From Sphingopyxis sp. JAI108 (GTDB taxonomy: Bacteria > Pseudomonadota > Alphaproteobacteria > Sphingomonadales > Sphingomonadaceae): 64,000 nt of DNA. The notes beneath the pieces were generated by a model. The model saw only the letters and a program-made list of their open reading frames with translations, searched no databases and was not told the origin of the DNA. Made by a program: the position numbers and the translations under genes. The stretch covers positions 124,001-188,000 of the forward strand of contig NZ_JACCCJ010000002.1 in NCBI RefSeq assembly GCF_013410105.1. The letters run 5' to 3'. Positions 18,676 to 28,200 of the stretch are shown here, in pieces. Each line of letters begins with the position of its first letter. The stretch's first letter is position 1.

Positions 18676-19706
18676 GCTTTCACTCCGGCTCCGCGCACCG
18701 CCTCGGCTGCCGGATCGAGCGGCCAGCGCGGGCGGGCGGGCGTGTCAAGCGGGTCGGTCAGCCCCGCGGCAAAGCGTTCGGCGCCCGCCCATGCGATCAT
18801 CGCGCCATTGTCGGTGCAGAGCCAGAGCGGCGGCGCGACAAAGGCCTTGTCGAAGCGCGCGGCGAGCTCGGTGAGCGCGGCGCGGATCGCGCCATTGGCC
18901 GCGACGCCGCCCGCGACGACGAAGGCGGTCGCATCGGGACACGCGGCGAGCGCGATGCGGCTGCGGTCGATGAGGCAGTCGACGACCGCGTGCTGAAAGG
19001 ATGCCGCGAGGTCGGGAATGCTGTGCTCTCCACTTGCGGCGGCGCGCGCGACTGCGCTTTTCAGGCCGGCGAACGAGAAATGCGGCTCGGCGCTGCCGAC
19101 GAGCGGGCGGGGGAGCGGAACGGCTTGGCCGTCGCCATCCTGCGCGACGCGCTCGACCGCGGGGCCGCCGGGATAGCCGAGGCCGAGCAGCTTCGCGGTC
19201 TTGTCGAACGCTTCGCCCGCGGCATCGTCGATCGTGGTGGCGAGGCGGCGATAGTCGCCGACGCCCTTGACCAGCAGCAGCTGGCAATGGCCGCCCGAGA
19301 CGAGCAGCAACAGATAGGGAAAGGCCAGGGTCGCATCGGTGAGGCGCGGGCTGAGCGCATGACCCTCGAGATGGTTGACCGCGATCAGCGGCTTGTTCGC
19401 CGCGTGCGCGAGCGCCTTGCCGGTGACGAGCCCGACCATGACCCCGCCGATGAGGCCGGGGCCCGCGGTCGCAGCGATCGCGTCGACATCGGCGAGCGAT
19501 ACGCCGGCGTCGGCGAGCACGCCCTCGACGATCGGCGCAAGCCGGTCGACATGCGCGCGCGCGGCGATTTCAGGGACGACGCCGCCATAGGGGCTGTGCT
19601 CGGCCTCCTGCCCCGCGACGCGATGCGCCAAAATGCGCCGCTCGCTGTCGACGAGCGCCGCCGCGGTTTCGTCGCAGCTCGATTCAAGGCCGAGGATCAG
19701 GGTCAT
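18672..19706 (-). CDS. tsaD: tRNA N6-adenosine threonylcarbamoyltransferase TsaD
   Basis: A 344-residue protein that transfers the threonylcarbamoyl group to A37 of ANN-decoding tRNAs, with TsaB and TsaE encoded elsewhere. It carries ESSCDET (residues 8-14), the metal-binding HLEGH (His112 and His116), the SGGHCQL loop and GGVAANG. It is the first gene of a coupled pair with gpsA and diverges from hemC across a 143-base region that holds a dispersed hairpin. Confidence 0.96.
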   Translation of the reverse strand: MTLILGLESSCDETAAALVDSERRILAHRVAGQEAEHSPYGGVVPEIAARAHVDRLAPIVEGVLADAGVSLADVDAIAATAGPGLIGGVMVGLVTGKALAHAANKPLIAVNHLEGHALSPRLTDATLAFPYLLLLVSGGHCQLLLVKGVGDYRRLATTIDDAAGEAFDKTAKLLGLGYPGGPAVERVAQDGDGQAVPLPRPLVGSAEPHFSFAGLKSAVARAAASGEHSIPDLAASFQHAVVDCLIDRSRIALAACPDATAFVVAGGVAANGAIRAALTELAARFDKAFVAPPLWLCTDNGAMIAWAGAERFAAGLTDPLDTPARPRWPLDPAAEAVRGAGVKA

Positions 19707-19789
19707 TTATTGCGCGCTCCTTTACCCGCCCCTTTATCGACAGGGCAAGCCGCAGCGGAGCCTTGGAAACGGCTCCTTGTGATGTCTTG

Positions 19790-19835
19790 AGCATTTCCGG
19801 TCGAAAAACCGGTTCCCACTTTTTCCGGAAATGCT
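19790..19835. repeat. Dispersed hairpin repeat between tsaD and hemC
   Basis: Perfect 11-base arms AGCATTTCCGG (19790-19800) and CCGGAAATGCT (19825-19835) flank a loop that includes AAACCGGTTCCCACTTT. This element type recurs in intergenic DNA of many alphaproteobacteria. It lies 15 bases before the hemC ATG, so it would form a large stem in the hemC leader. Confidence 0.75.
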
Positions 19836-19849
19836 CTAGCACCGCGGCG

Positions 19850-20797
19850 ATGATTGAACTCCCGACCCCCGAAAACCCGTTTCGCATCGGCACGCGTGCC
19901 TCGCCGCTGGCGATGGCCCAAGCGCATATGGCGATGGCGGCGCTGATTGCTACCCACGGCATCGATGTGGCGGCGCTCGAAATTGTGCCGATGACCGCGA
20001 CCGGCGACCGGATCCAGGACCGCGCGCTCGCCGAGGTCGGGGGCAAGGCGCTGTGGACGCGCGAGCTCGACGCCGCGCTCGACGCGGGGAGGATCGATAT
20101 CGCGGTTCATTCGCTGAAGGACGTCGAAACGCTGCGCGATGCGCGCTTTTTCCTGGGAGCGATGCTCGACCGCGCCGATCCGCGCGACCGGCTGGTGGTA
20201 CGCGAGGGGATCGAGGCTGCGACGATCGCCGACCTGCCCCGGCGCGCGCGGATGGGTACGAGCAGCCCGCGCCGCGCGGCGCAGGTGAAGCGGATCCGCC
20301 CCGACCTCGAAACCGTGCTGCTGCGCGGCAATGTCGCGACGCGGCTCGCGAAGATCGCGGGGGGCGACGCCGATGCGACGCTGCTCGCCGCCGCAGGGCT
20401 CGAACGGCTCGGGATGCACGATGTCGGGACGGTGCAGGACGCGGCGTTGCTGCTTCCGGCGGCATCGCAGGGCGCGATCGGGATCGAATGCCGCGCCGAC
20501 GATGCCAGGGCGATCGCGCTGATCGGCGCGGTCGATCATGCGCCGACGCACTGCGCGGTGGCCGCCGAGCGCGCCTTCCTCGCCGCACTGGGCGGCGATT
20601 GCCGCTCGCCGGTGGCGGCGCATGCCCGCTGGCAGGAGGATGGCGCGCTGCGCCTCGACGCCGAGATTTTTTCGGAGGACGGGGCGGAGCATGCCGCCGG
20701 GCATGTGATCGTGACGCAGCCCGAAGCGCCCGCCGCGCTGGCGCGCCGGCTGCTCGCCGACGCACCGGACGGCGTCCGGGCATTGTTCGCACCATGA
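19850..20797 (+). CDS. hemC: Hydroxymethylbilane synthase (porphobilinogen deaminase)
   Basis: A 315-residue enzyme that joins four porphobilinogens into hydroxymethylbilane for heme, siroheme and cobalamin. Motifs: RIGTRASPLA at the start, AVHSLKDVE, GTSSPRRAAQ, LLRGNVATRL, and GGDCRSPV, where Cys251 would bind the dipyrromethane cofactor. The frame is open upstream through the hairpin repeat, but the ATG at 19850 gives the normal N-terminus. The end overlaps hemD (ATGA). Confidence 0.95.
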   Translation: MIELPTPENPFRIGTRASPLAMAQAHMAMAALIATHGIDVAALEIVPMTATGDRIQDRALAEVGGKALWTRELDAALDAGRIDIAVHSLKDVETLRDARFFLGAMLDRADPRDRLVVREGIEAATIADLPRRARMGTSSPRRAAQVKRIRPDLETVLLRGNVATRLAKIAGGDADATLLAAAGLERLGMHDVGTVQDAALLLPAASQGAIGIECRADDARAIALIGAVDHAPTHCAVAAERAFLAALGGDCRSPVAAHARWQEDGALRLDAEIFSEDGAEHAAGHVIVTQPEAPAALARRLLADAPDGVRALFAP

Positions 20798-21483
20798 CGG
20801 GCGGATTGCCGCTGATCGTCACTCGGCCCGAACCGGGAAATGCCGCAACGGTCGAGCGTGCAACGGCGATGGGGTTCGATGTCCATGCAACGCCGCTTTT
20901 CGCGGCGCGTCCGGTCGAGTGGCGCGCTCCGGCGGCCGGAGATTTCGATGCCCTGCTGCTGACCAGCGCCTTCGCCCCGCGGCTCGCCGGGGCGGGGATT
21001 GCCGGCCTTTCCGCCCTCCCCGCCTATGCGGTGGGCACCGCGACCGCGCGCGCCGCCGGGGCGGCAGGCTTGACGGTGGCGATGACCGGAACGGCGGATG
21101 CGCAGCGCCTTCTTGATGCCATGACGTCAGCGAATATCCGCCGGATTCTGTGGCTTTGCGGCCGCGAACGGTCGGAATTCGACGCGCGCGGCGCGGCCAT
21201 CGTGCCATTGCCCTGCTATGCCGTCGATCCCGTTCCGCCGCCGGCGGGATGGGCCGAACTGATCGCCGCGCCCGCAGTGCTGCTTGCGCACTCCCCGCGC
21301 GCGGCAACGCGCCTGGCGAGCCTCGTCGGCGCGGCGCGCGCACACCTGTCACTCGCCGCGATCAGCCCTGCTGTAGCGGCGGCGGCGGGGGAGGGGTGGC
21401 GCGAAGTCGCGGTAGCGGAACGGCCCGACGATGTCGCCATATTGGCACAGGCGCGTGCTTTGTGGCACAAGGGTACGAAATAG
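20794..21483 (+). CDS. hemD: Uroporphyrinogen-III synthase
   Basis: A 229-residue protein with the weakly conserved HemD fold: TRPEPGNAATVE at the start, LLLTSAFAPR, AVGTATARAA, LCGRERSEF and LLAHSPRAATRLASL. HemD cyclises hydroxymethylbilane with ring-D inversion, acting directly after HemC. Position and four-base overlap with hemC strengthen the call. The next gene starts 20 bases downstream and is probably cotranscribed. Confidence 0.9.
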   Translation: MTGGLPLIVTRPEPGNAATVERATAMGFDVHATPLFAARPVEWRAPAAGDFDALLLTSAFAPRLAGAGIAGLSALPAYAVGTATARAAGAAGLTVAMTGTADAQRLLDAMTSANIRRILWLCGRERSEFDARGAAIVPLPCYAVDPVPPPAGWAELIAAPAVLLAHSPRAATRLASLVGAARAHLSLAAISPAVAAAAGEGWREVAVAERPDDVAILAQARALWHKGTK

Positions 21484-21502
21484 GGTCGTTCGAAAGAGAA
21501 AC

Positions 21503-22411
21503 ATGGCAATCGACAGCTTCGAAACCTCCCCGGCTGCGGACGGGGCGGTCCCGGCGAAGGGGCTATCGTTCCGCGCCCTCGTCATCGGGGCCTTCCTGCT
21601 GCTGCTGATCGGGATCGTCGGCGGCGGATGGGCGGTGAACCGCTGGCTGACCGGCAGCAATGTGCCGCCGCCCGCCAAGACGGTCACGGCACCGGGCGGC
21701 ACTGCCAGCCCGTTGCTGACGGACGGGACGGCGAAGGGGGCCGCCGCGGCGGCCCCGCTGGTCGTGGCGCCGGTCGACGGTGCGAACGCGCTCGCGGCGC
21801 GCGTCGCCGAGCTCGAACAGCGACTGTCGCGGATCACGCTTCAGGCCGAATCGGCGTCGGGCAACGCCTCGCGCGCCGAAGGGCTGCTCGTCGCCTTCGC
21901 GGTGCGCCGCGCGCTCGATCGCGGGTTGTCGCTCGGCTATCTCGACGCGCAGCTGCGGCTACGCTTCGGCGACGACCAGCCGAACGCGGTCAAGACGATC
22001 ATCGATACGTCGCGCGACCCGGTGACGCTCGAACGGCTTCGCACCGAACTCGACGCGATGGCACCGCAACTCGTCGGGCGGAACGGCGAAGGAGATGGCA
22101 GCCTGTGGACCGGGCTTCGTCGCGAACTGGGCGAATTGTTCGTCGTGCGTGCGGCCGGCACCAAGTCGCCGCGCGCGTCCGAACGGCTCGACCGCGCGCG
22201 GCGCTACCTCGCGGCGGGGCAGGCCGACCAGGCGATCGCCGAGGTCGAAGCGATGCCGGGGTCGGACATCGCGAGCGAATGGCTCATGGATGCACGGCGC
22301 TATCATGAGGCGCGGCGCGCGCTTGACCTGATCGAGACGGCGGCGATATTGGAGCCGCGCGACAGCCCGGCTGCCGCATTGGCCCGCAAAACGGCCGAAG
22401 AGACCCCTTAG
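21503..22411 (+). CDS. HemX/mitofilin-like inner-membrane protein of the hem operon
   Basis: A 302-residue protein: a short cytoplasmic N-terminus, one transmembrane helix (about residues 22-45), an Ala/Pro/Thr linker, a coiled-coil-like segment with ELEQRLSRITLQ (about 105-125), and a helical C-terminal domain. This order matches the alphaproteobacterial genes downstream of hemD often called mitofilin- or HemX-like. No enzymatic motif is visible. The function is unknown; a link to heme synthesis is inferred from the operon. A terminator-like hairpin starts at its stop codon. Confidence 0.7.
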   Translation: MAIDSFETSPAADGAVPAKGLSFRALVIGAFLLLLIGIVGGGWAVNRWLTGSNVPPPAKTVTAPGGTASPLLTDGTAKGAAAAAPLVVAPVDGANALAARVAELEQRLSRITLQAESASGNASRAEGLLVAFAVRRALDRGLSLGYLDAQLRLRFGDDQPNAVKTIIDTSRDPVTLERLRTELDAMAPQLVGRNGEGDGSLWTGLRRELGELFVVRAAGTKSPRASERLDRARRYLAAGQADQAIAEVEAMPGSDIASEWLMDARRYHEARRALDLIETAAILEPRDSPAAALARKTAEETP

Positions 22412-22436
22412 CGACCCGGGCCCATGGGTCGCTTCT
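22411..22436 (+). terminator. Stem-loop terminator after the hem operon
   Basis: GCGACCC (22411-22417) and GGGTCGC (22426-22432) form a perfect 7-base stem with an 8-base loop, followed by TTCTT. It begins at the last base of the upstream stop codon and ends before gcdH at 22453. Confidence 0.6.
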
Positions 22437-22452
22437 TGAAGAAAGCTGACCC

Positions 22453-23655
22453 ATGGCCCTTGCCGATCCGCAGCGCATCGAAGCGCTCGACCCGCTCGAT
22501 CCCCTCCAGCTCGACGCCGAACTGAGCGAAGAGGAGCGGATGGTGCGCGACACGGCGCGCTCCTATGCGACCGATGCGTTGTTGCCGCGTGTGACCTCGG
22601 CGTTTCTCGACGAGCGTTTCGACCGCGAGATCATGTCGGAAATGGGCGCGCTCGGCCTGCTCGGCGCGACGATCGATCCCGAATATGGCGGCGCTGGCCT
22701 AAATTATGTCAGCTACGGGCTGATCGCGCGTGAGGTCGAGCGCATCGATTCGGGATACCGGTCGGCCTGTTCGGTGCAGAGCAGCCTCGTGATCCACCCG
22801 ATCAACGCTTATGGCAGCGAGGAGCAGAAGCGCAAATTTCTGCCCGGGCTGACGTCGGGCGAACTCGTCGGCTGTTTCGGCCTGACCGAGCCCGACGCGG
22901 GCAGCGACCCGGGCGGGATGCGCACGCGCGCCGAAAAGATCGAAGGCGGCTATCGCCTCAAGGGTGCGAAGATGTGGATCACCAATTCGCCGATCGCCGA
23001 CGTGTTCGTCGTGTGGGCGAAATCGGACGCGCATGACGGCGCGATCCGCGGATTCGTGCTCGAAAAGGGGATGAAGGGGCTGTCGGCGCCGAAGATCGAG
23101 GGCAAGGTGAGCCTGCGCGCCTCGGTCACCGGCGAAATTGTGATGGACGGCGTCGAGGTTGGCGAGGACGCGCTGTTGCCGCATGTGTCGGGGCTGAAAG
23201 GGCCGTTCGGCTGCCTCAACCGCGCGCGTTACGGCATCGGTTGGGGCGCGATGGGCGCGGCCGAATTCTGTTATGAGGCGGCGCGCAATTACACCGGCGA
23301 GCGCAAGCAATTCGGGCGTCCGCTCGCGGCAAACCAGATCGTGCAATTGAAGCTCGCCAACATGCTCACCGAAATCGCGCTGGGCACGCAGGCGGCGCTG
23401 CGCGTCGGCCGGTTGATCGATGAAGGCCGGCTCATTCCCGACGCGATCAGCCTGCTCAAGCGCAACAATTGCGGCAAGGCGCTCGATATCGCCCGCGTCG
23501 CGCGCGATATGCACGGCGGCAACGGGATTTCGGCCGACTATCATGTGATCCGCCATGCGGTGAACCTCGAAACGGTGAACACCTATGAGGGCACGCACGA
23601 CGTCCATGCGCTGATCCTCGGCCGCGCAATTACAGGCATCAGCGCCTTTGCCTAG
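22453..23655 (+). CDS. gcdH: Glutaryl-CoA dehydrogenase
   Basis: A 400-residue acyl-CoA dehydrogenase. GcdH oxidises and decarboxylates glutaryl-CoA to crotonyl-CoA in lysine and tryptophan breakdown. The family marks are clear: [31 protein letters not shown], the FAD-binding WITNSP region, and [19 protein letters not shown] with the catalytic Glu379. The downstream type III CoA-transferase overlaps its stop, consistent with a pair that activates glutarate to glutaryl-CoA and then degrades it. A GAAGAAAG lies before the ATG. Confidence 0.93.
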   Translation: MALADPQRIEALDPLDPLQLDAELSEEERMVRDTARSYATDALLPRVTSAFLDERFDREIMSEMGALGLLGATIDPEYGGAGLNYVSYGLIAREVERIDSGYRSACSVQSSLVIHPINAYGSEEQKRKFLPGLTSGELVGCFGLTEPDAGSDPGGMRTRAEKIEGGYRLKGAKMWITNSPIADVFVVWAKSDAHDGAIRGFVLEKGMKGLSAPKIEGKVSLRASVTGEIVMDGVEVGEDALLPHVSGLKGPFGCLNRARYGIGWGAMGAAEFCYEAARNYTGERKQFGRPLAANQIVQLKLANMLTEIALGTQAALRVGRLIDEGRLIPDAISLLKRNNCGKALDIARVARDMHGGNGISADYHVIRHAVNLETVNTYEGTHDVHALILGRAITGISAFA

Positions 23656-24781
23656 GCCCTTGGAAGGCATCCGCGTCGTCGAACTGGCGCGGGTGCTCGC
23701 GGGGCCGTGGTGCGGGCAATTGCTCGCCGATCTGGGCGCCGAGGTGTTCAAGGTCGAGCGACCGGGTGCGGGCGACGATACGCGCGAATGGGGGCCGCCC
23801 TTCGTGACGGGCCCTCAAGGCGACAATCTGGGCGCGGCTTATTATCATAGCTGCAATCGCGGCAAGCGCAGCATCGCGATCGACATCGCCAGCCCGGATG
23901 GGCAGGCGAAGGTGCGCGCGCTGCTCGCCGACGCCGATGTCGTGATCGAAAATTACAAGGTCGGGGGTCTCGCCAAATATGGGCTCGACCCGGCGCGGCT
24001 GCGCGCCGATTTTCCGCGGCTGGTCGTCTGTTCGATCACCGGCTTCGGTCAGACCGGGCCCTATGCGCATCGCGCCGGCTATGACTATATCGTGCAGGCG
24101 ATGAGCGGCTTCATGTCGCTGACCGGCGAGCCCGACGGGGCCCCGCAAAAGGCGGGAATCGCCTATGCAGATATCTTTACCGGCATGTATTCGGCGGTCG
24201 CGATCCTCGCCGCGCTGCGACGTCGTGACGTCACGGGCGACGACAAGGGTGGCGGCGCGCATATCGACATGGCCTTGCTCGATTCGCAGGTTGCGGTGCT
24301 CGCCAACCAGGCGGCCAATTATCTGGCGAGCGGCGTCGCGCCGAAGCGGATGGGCAACGCGCATGTCAATGTCGTCCCCTATCAGGTGTTTGCGACCGCC
24401 GACGGCCAGCTGGTGATCGCGGTCGGCAATGACCGCCAATACCGCAAGCTCTGCGGCATATTGGGGGTGCCCGAATGGGCGGACGATCCGCGTTTCGTCA
24501 ACAATGCCGCGCGGCTCGCGAACCGCGCCGAGCTGATCCCGTTGCTCGCGGCGAAGATCGCCGCATGGGACGCGCAGCCGCTGGCGCTGGCGCTCGAGGC
24601 CGAGGGCGTGCCCGCGGGGCCGATCAACGACCTCGCGCAGGTATTCGCCGACCCGCAGGTGATTGCGCGCGGGATGCGCTTTCGCCCCGAAGGCGCGTCG
24701 ATCGACGGCGTCGCGAGCCCGATCGTCATCGACGGGGAGCGCATGGTTGCGCGCACGGGGGCGCCGCCGCTGGGCGCATAG
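23648..24781 (+). CDS. Type III (CaiB/BaiF) CoA-transferase, probably glutarate-activating
   Basis: A 377-residue CoA-transferase: [20 protein letters not shown] at the N-terminus, [10 protein letters not shown], and the catalytic aspartate in [10 protein letters not shown] (Asp175). Its position directly after gcdH matches the pair in which a succinate/HMG-CoA:glutarate CoA-transferase (the SUGCT type) makes glutaryl-CoA; the substrate is inferred from context. The first usable start is TTG 23648, eight bases inside the end of gcdH; an alternative TTG is at 23660. The gene ends just before a strong hairpin. Confidence 0.85.
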   Translation: MPRPLEGIRVVELARVLAGPWCGQLLADLGAEVFKVERPGAGDDTREWGPPFVTGPQGDNLGAAYYHSCNRGKRSIAIDIASPDGQAKVRALLADADVVIENYKVGGLAKYGLDPARLRADFPRLVVCSITGFGQTGPYAHRAGYDYIVQAMSGFMSLTGEPDGAPQKAGIAYADIFTGMYSAVAILAALRRRDVTGDDKGGGAHIDMALLDSQVAVLANQAANYLASGVAPKRMGNAHVNVVPYQVFATADGQLVIAVGNDRQYRKLCGILGVPEWADDPRFVNNAARLANRAELIPLLAAKIAAWDAQPLALALEAEGVPAGPINDLAQVFADPQVIARGMRFRPEGASIDGVASPIVIDGERMVARTGAPPLGA

Positions 24782-24783
24782 AA

Positions 24784-24820
24784 AAGGGGCGCCGCAGCGG
24801 ACGCCCCTTCTCCCCCCCCT
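24784..24820. terminator. Bidirectional terminator
   Basis: AAGGGGCG (24784-24791) and CGCCCCTT (24802-24809) make a perfect 8-base stem with a 10-base loop, followed by a C/T-rich run and TTTG. It separates the convergent CoA-transferase and TonB receptor genes. Confidence 0.75.
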
Positions 24821-24830
24821 TTGTCTCAGA

Positions 24831-27173
24831 TCAGAATTTGACCGTTCCGGTGACGAAGACCTGGCGCGGGTTGCCGTAGAAGGCGGTCAGCGTGCCCTCG
24901 GTGCCGAGCGCCGAGACCGGCAGGCCGTTGGCGCCGAGCGCGGGGACGCCGGTGACCGGGTCGACGACGATGAACGTATAGCCGGAGGTCTTATACTCCT
25001 TGTCGAGGATGTTCTTGCCGAACACCCCCAGGCTCCAGCGGTCGTCGGGCGCGGTGTAAACGATGCTCGCGTCCCACAGCGCAAAGCCCTTCTGGTCGAT
25101 ATAGGGGTTCGGAATTTCGAACTGATAGGTCTTGCTGCGATAGGAGAGCGTCGTCGCGAAGCTGAGGTCGCCGTCGCCGACGGGGGTCGAATAGGCGAGC
25201 GTTCCGCTGGCGGTCCATTTCGGTGTGTTCTGCACCTCGCGGAAATCGGCGACATCGGTCGGCACCCCACCGATATTGGTGATATATTCCCTATATTCGG
25301 CGTCGATATAGCCCAGCGCGGTCGACAGCGTCAGCCGGTCGCCGACGGCGGCGATATCCTCGCCCAGCCGCGCGCGGCCTTCGAACTCGATGCCCTTGAA
25401 GGTCGCCTTGCCCGCGTTGGACACGACGCCGCAGAAGCTCGGCAGGCCTTGCACCGTGCAGGCGACCGAGCCGGGGATCTGGACGTCGGTATAATCGGCG
25501 TAGAAGCCCGCGAGCGCGACATTGAGCGCGCCGTCGAGCAGGCTGCCTTTATAGCCGATTTCATAGCTGTCGACCTGTTCGGGACGGAAGCTCAGGAAGG
25601 CGGCAACCTCGTCATCGGACGGCATGCCGGGGGTTGTGGCGGGCGCGTTGACGCCGACGCCGCGCGGGTCGAATCCGCCGCCCTTGAAGCCTTGCGAATA
25701 GCTTGCGTAGAGCGTGTGGTCGGGCGTCGGCTTGAACGACAGCGAAGCGCGCGGCGTGAATTTTTCAAAGCTGCGGCTACCCTCGAAATCGGTGCCCGGC
25801 GCGCCGAAGGGCACGCCGGCGCCGCCGAATACCGGCGACCCGCCGCCGAGATAATTCTGCCGCAGGATCGAGGCCTCCCGCTTGTCCCAGGTATAGCGGC
25901 CGCCGATTGACAGGCTGAGCCGGTCGGTGAAGTCAAAGGTCGCATCGCCGAACAGGGCAAAGGTCGTGGTATCGACGTCGGCTTCGGTAAAGGCGGTCAG
26001 CCCGGCGAAGGTGTTGAAGATGCGGACGTCGAAGAGCGTATCGGCGGTCGCATCGAGATAATAGAAGCCGAGCAGGCCCTTGAGCCGGTCGCCTTCGTAC
26101 AGCAGCTGGAATTCCTGGCTGATCTGCTCGTTGAAGTAGAAGCCGGGGACATCGACGTCGACCGCGGGCAGCGCGTCGAAATCGATCGGTGTGGCCGACT
26201 TGTCCTTGCGCCACGCGCTGATCGAGCGGAGCGTCACGGTGTCGCTGAGCTCGGCGGTGACGTTCATCGCGAGGCCATAGGCCTCGATATCCTGTTTCGG
26301 GTCGTTGAGACCGCCGCGCGAATCGAAGACGTCGTCAAGGACGGGCGCGCCGGTGGCGAGCGAGGGGATCAGGCGGTGGCCGCCGCGCGGATCGCTCTTG
26401 TCCTTCGAATAATCGCCGGTGATACGGATCAGCACGGGGGCGTCATAACCGCCGAGCTCGACGGTGCCGCGGCCGGCCCAGACGTCCTTGTTGTAATTTT
26501 CGGTGCCGGTGGTGAGATTGTCGCCGAAACCGCCGCGCGACAGGCGCGCGACCGAGCCGCCGACGCGCACGAGGTCGCCGATCGGCGCGCTCGCGGTGAC
26601 GACGAGGTCGGCCTGGTCATAGGTGCCGAGCGTGCCCTTGATCTTGAGCGAGAATTCCTCCGGCAGCGGCTTGGTCACATATTTGACCGCGCCGCCGATC
26701 GTGTTGCGGCCGTAAAGCGTGCCCTGCGGCCCGCGCAGGATTTCGATGCGCTCGACGTCGTAGATGTCGAGCACCGCTGCCTGCGGCCGGTTCAGATAGA
26801 CGTCGTCGAGATAGATGCCGACGCCCTGTTCGAAGCCCGACACCGGATCCTGCTGACCGACGCCGCGGATGAAGGCGCTCAGCGTCGAGTTCGAGCCGCG
26901 CGACACTTCGAGTGTCGTGTTGGGCGTCGTCGCGCCGATGTCGGTGATGTCGATTGCGCCGGCCTTTTCGAGCGCTTCGCCCGAGTAAGCGGTGATCGCG
27001 ACGGGGACGTCGATCAGCCGCTCGTCGCGGCGGCGTGCCGTCACGATGATCTCGTTATCGCCGGCGTCGGTGACACCCTCTTCCTGCGCAAGGGCGGGCG
27101 GGGCAAAGGCGATCATCGAAAGCGCGCTGGTGGCAAGGATGGCACGGCGCAGCGGACGGGCGAAAGGACGCAT
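24831..27173 (-). CDS. TonB-dependent outer-membrane receptor
   Basis: A 780-residue receptor: signal peptide (about residues 1-30, ending APPALAQ), TonB-box region NEIIVTARRRDERL, plug domain with VPVAITAYSG and GPQGTLYGRNTIGGAVKYV, then a 22-strand barrel ending in the aromatic VFVTGTVKF. Such receptors import large or scarce nutrients by TonB energy. The ligand is unknown. The ATG at 27173 follows GGGAGAG. The divergent TetR gene and the palindrome between them suggest local control of this receptor. Confidence 0.9.
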   Translation of the reverse strand: MRPFARPLRRAILATSALSMIAFAPPALAQEEGVTDAGDNEIIVTARRRDERLIDVPVAITAYSGEALEKAGAIDITDIGATTPNTTLEVSRGSNSTLSAFIRGVGQQDPVSGFEQGVGIYLDDVYLNRPQAAVLDIYDVERIEILRGPQGTLYGRNTIGGAVKYVTKPLPEEFSLKIKGTLGTYDQADLVVTASAPIGDLVRVGGSVARLSRGGFGDNLTTGTENYNKDVWAGRGTVELGGYDAPVLIRITGDYSKDKSDPRGGHRLIPSLATGAPVLDDVFDSRGGLNDPKQDIEAYGLAMNVTAELSDTVTLRSISAWRKDKSATPIDFDALPAVDVDVPGFYFNEQISQEFQLLYEGDRLKGLLGFYYLDATADTLFDVRIFNTFAGLTAFTEADVDTTTFALFGDATFDFTDRLSLSIGGRYTWDKREASILRQNYLGGGSPVFGGAGVPFGAPGTDFEGSRSFEKFTPRASLSFKPTPDHTLYASYSQGFKGGGFDPRGVGVNAPATTPGMPSDDEVAAFLSFRPEQVDSYEIGYKGSLLDGALNVALAGFYADYTDVQIPGSVACTVQGLPSFCGVVSNAGKATFKGIEFEGRARLGEDIAAVGDRLTLSTALGYIDAEYREYITNIGGVPTDVADFREVQNTPKWTASGTLAYSTPVGDGDLSFATTLSYRSKTYQFEIPNPYIDQKGFALWDASIVYTAPDDRWSLGVFGKNILDKEYKTSGYTFIVVDPVTGVPALGANGLPVSALGTEGTLTAFYGNPRQVFVTGTVKF

Positions 27174-27272
27174 GAAAACTCTCCCATGTGATGGGCGACC
27201 CCTCGCCGCCCTGTTTGCTTTTCTTGGGCCGGTGCTTGCCAAGCCGCGCCGCTTCCAATAATGAAAGGTGAA

Positions 27273-27288
27273 CCAAGTTTCAACTTGG
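27273..27288. promoter_or_regulatory. Perfect palindrome, probable TetR operator
   Basis: CCAAGTT-TC-AACTTGG is a 16-base perfect palindrome in the 205-base divergent region between the TonB receptor (ATG 27173) and the TetR gene (ATG 27379). A further half-site AAGTTGG follows at 27289-27295. Size and placement suit a TetR dimer that controls both genes. Confidence 0.6.
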
Positions 27289-27378
27289 AAGTTGGCTTCG
27301 TCGTTTTTTGCTTGCCAGTGGTGCGGAAATGCCACGATGCAGGCGGAGCCGGACGGAGGGGGAGACGGAAGGGCAGCC

Positions 27379-28044
27379 ATGGATCAGCCGCAAACCGACA
27401 CGGGGCAGGGCGAAGAGGCCCAAGACGATATGGGGGCGGGCGCCGGCGACGCGCGCGACAAGACGCCGCGCACCGAGCGCGGGCGGCGAACGCTGCGCAA
27501 GCTGCTCGACGCGGCGGCGGTCGAATTCGGCGAGCGGGGTTTCCACGAAGCCTCGATCAGCGCGATCACCCGCCGCGCCGGAACCGCGCTCGGCAGCTTC
27601 TACACCTATTTTGATTCGAAGGAGGAAATCTTCCAGGCGCTCGTTCGCTATATGAGCGAGCAATTGCGCGACCATGTCACGCCGCTGGTTCAGGCCGCGC
27701 CCGACGAGATCAGCGCCGAACGCATCGGGCTCGAATCCTATCTCGGTTTCGTGCGCGAGCATAAGGAGATTTACCGCATCATCGACGAGGCCGAGTTCGT
27801 CGATTACGCAAGCTATCGCCGTCACTATGAAACGACCGTCGCGCGCGTGCGCCAGCGGCTCGAGGGCGGCGCGGCGCGCGGTGAAATCCGCGATGACGTC
27901 AGCGAGATCCACGCTTGGGCGATCGGCGGGATGAACGTGTTTCTCGGGATGCGTTATGGGTTGTGGGATACCGACAGCGACATTTCCGAAATTGCGCGGA
28001 TTGCGAATGACTTTCTGGCGAATGGGCTGAAAAAGCCGGATTGA
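27379..28044 (+). CDS. TetR/AcrR family transcriptional regulator
   Basis: A 221-residue regulator. After a flexible acidic N-terminus comes the TetR helix-turn-helix (FGERGFHEASISAITRRAG, then GSFYTYFDSKEEIF). The C-terminal ligand domain is TetR_C-like with IYRIIDEAEFVDY. The frame opens at GTG 27268 inside the palindrome, but the ATG at 27379 has a GGAAGGG five bases upstream and leaves the operator outside the gene. It probably represses the divergent TonB receptor and itself through the palindrome at 27273-27288. The effector is unknown. Confidence 0.85.
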   Translation: MDQPQTDTGQGEEAQDDMGAGAGDARDKTPRTERGRRTLRKLLDAAAVEFGERGFHEASISAITRRAGTALGSFYTYFDSKEEIFQALVRYMSEQLRDHVTPLVQAAPDEISAERIGLESYLGFVREHKEIYRIIDEAEFVDYASYRRHYETTVARVRQRLEGGAARGEIRDDVSEIHAWAIGGMNVFLGMRYGLWDTDSDISEIARIANDFLANGLKKPD

Positions 28045-28088
28045 TGGCCTTTTACCGTGTTGGGCGGGCGGTTCCTTCTTTCGTCTTT

Positions 28089-28148
28089 CCGGACTTGATC
28101 CGCGATCCACTTCGGCACTGAAATCATGGACCCCCGGATCAAGTCCGG
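28089..28148. repeat. Dispersed inverted repeat with 14-base arms
   Basis: CCGGACTTGATCCG (28089-28102) and CGGATCAAGTCCGG (28135-28148) are perfect inverted copies 32 bases apart, in the gap between the convergent TetR and metW genes. The unit CCGGACTTGATCCGG is common in intergenic DNA of many proteobacteria. The pair may also act as a transcription terminator. Confidence 0.7.
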
Positions 28149-28200
28149 CGCGACGAGAATTTGTTGGCTGCTTTCCGTTAGCGGTCGCAAATCTGGTGGA

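Noticed and set aside
27268..27378. Longer TetR protein starting at GTG 27268.
   Set aside because: That start lies just before the palindrome and would put the operator inside the coding region; ATG 27379 has a ribosome site and fits the family.
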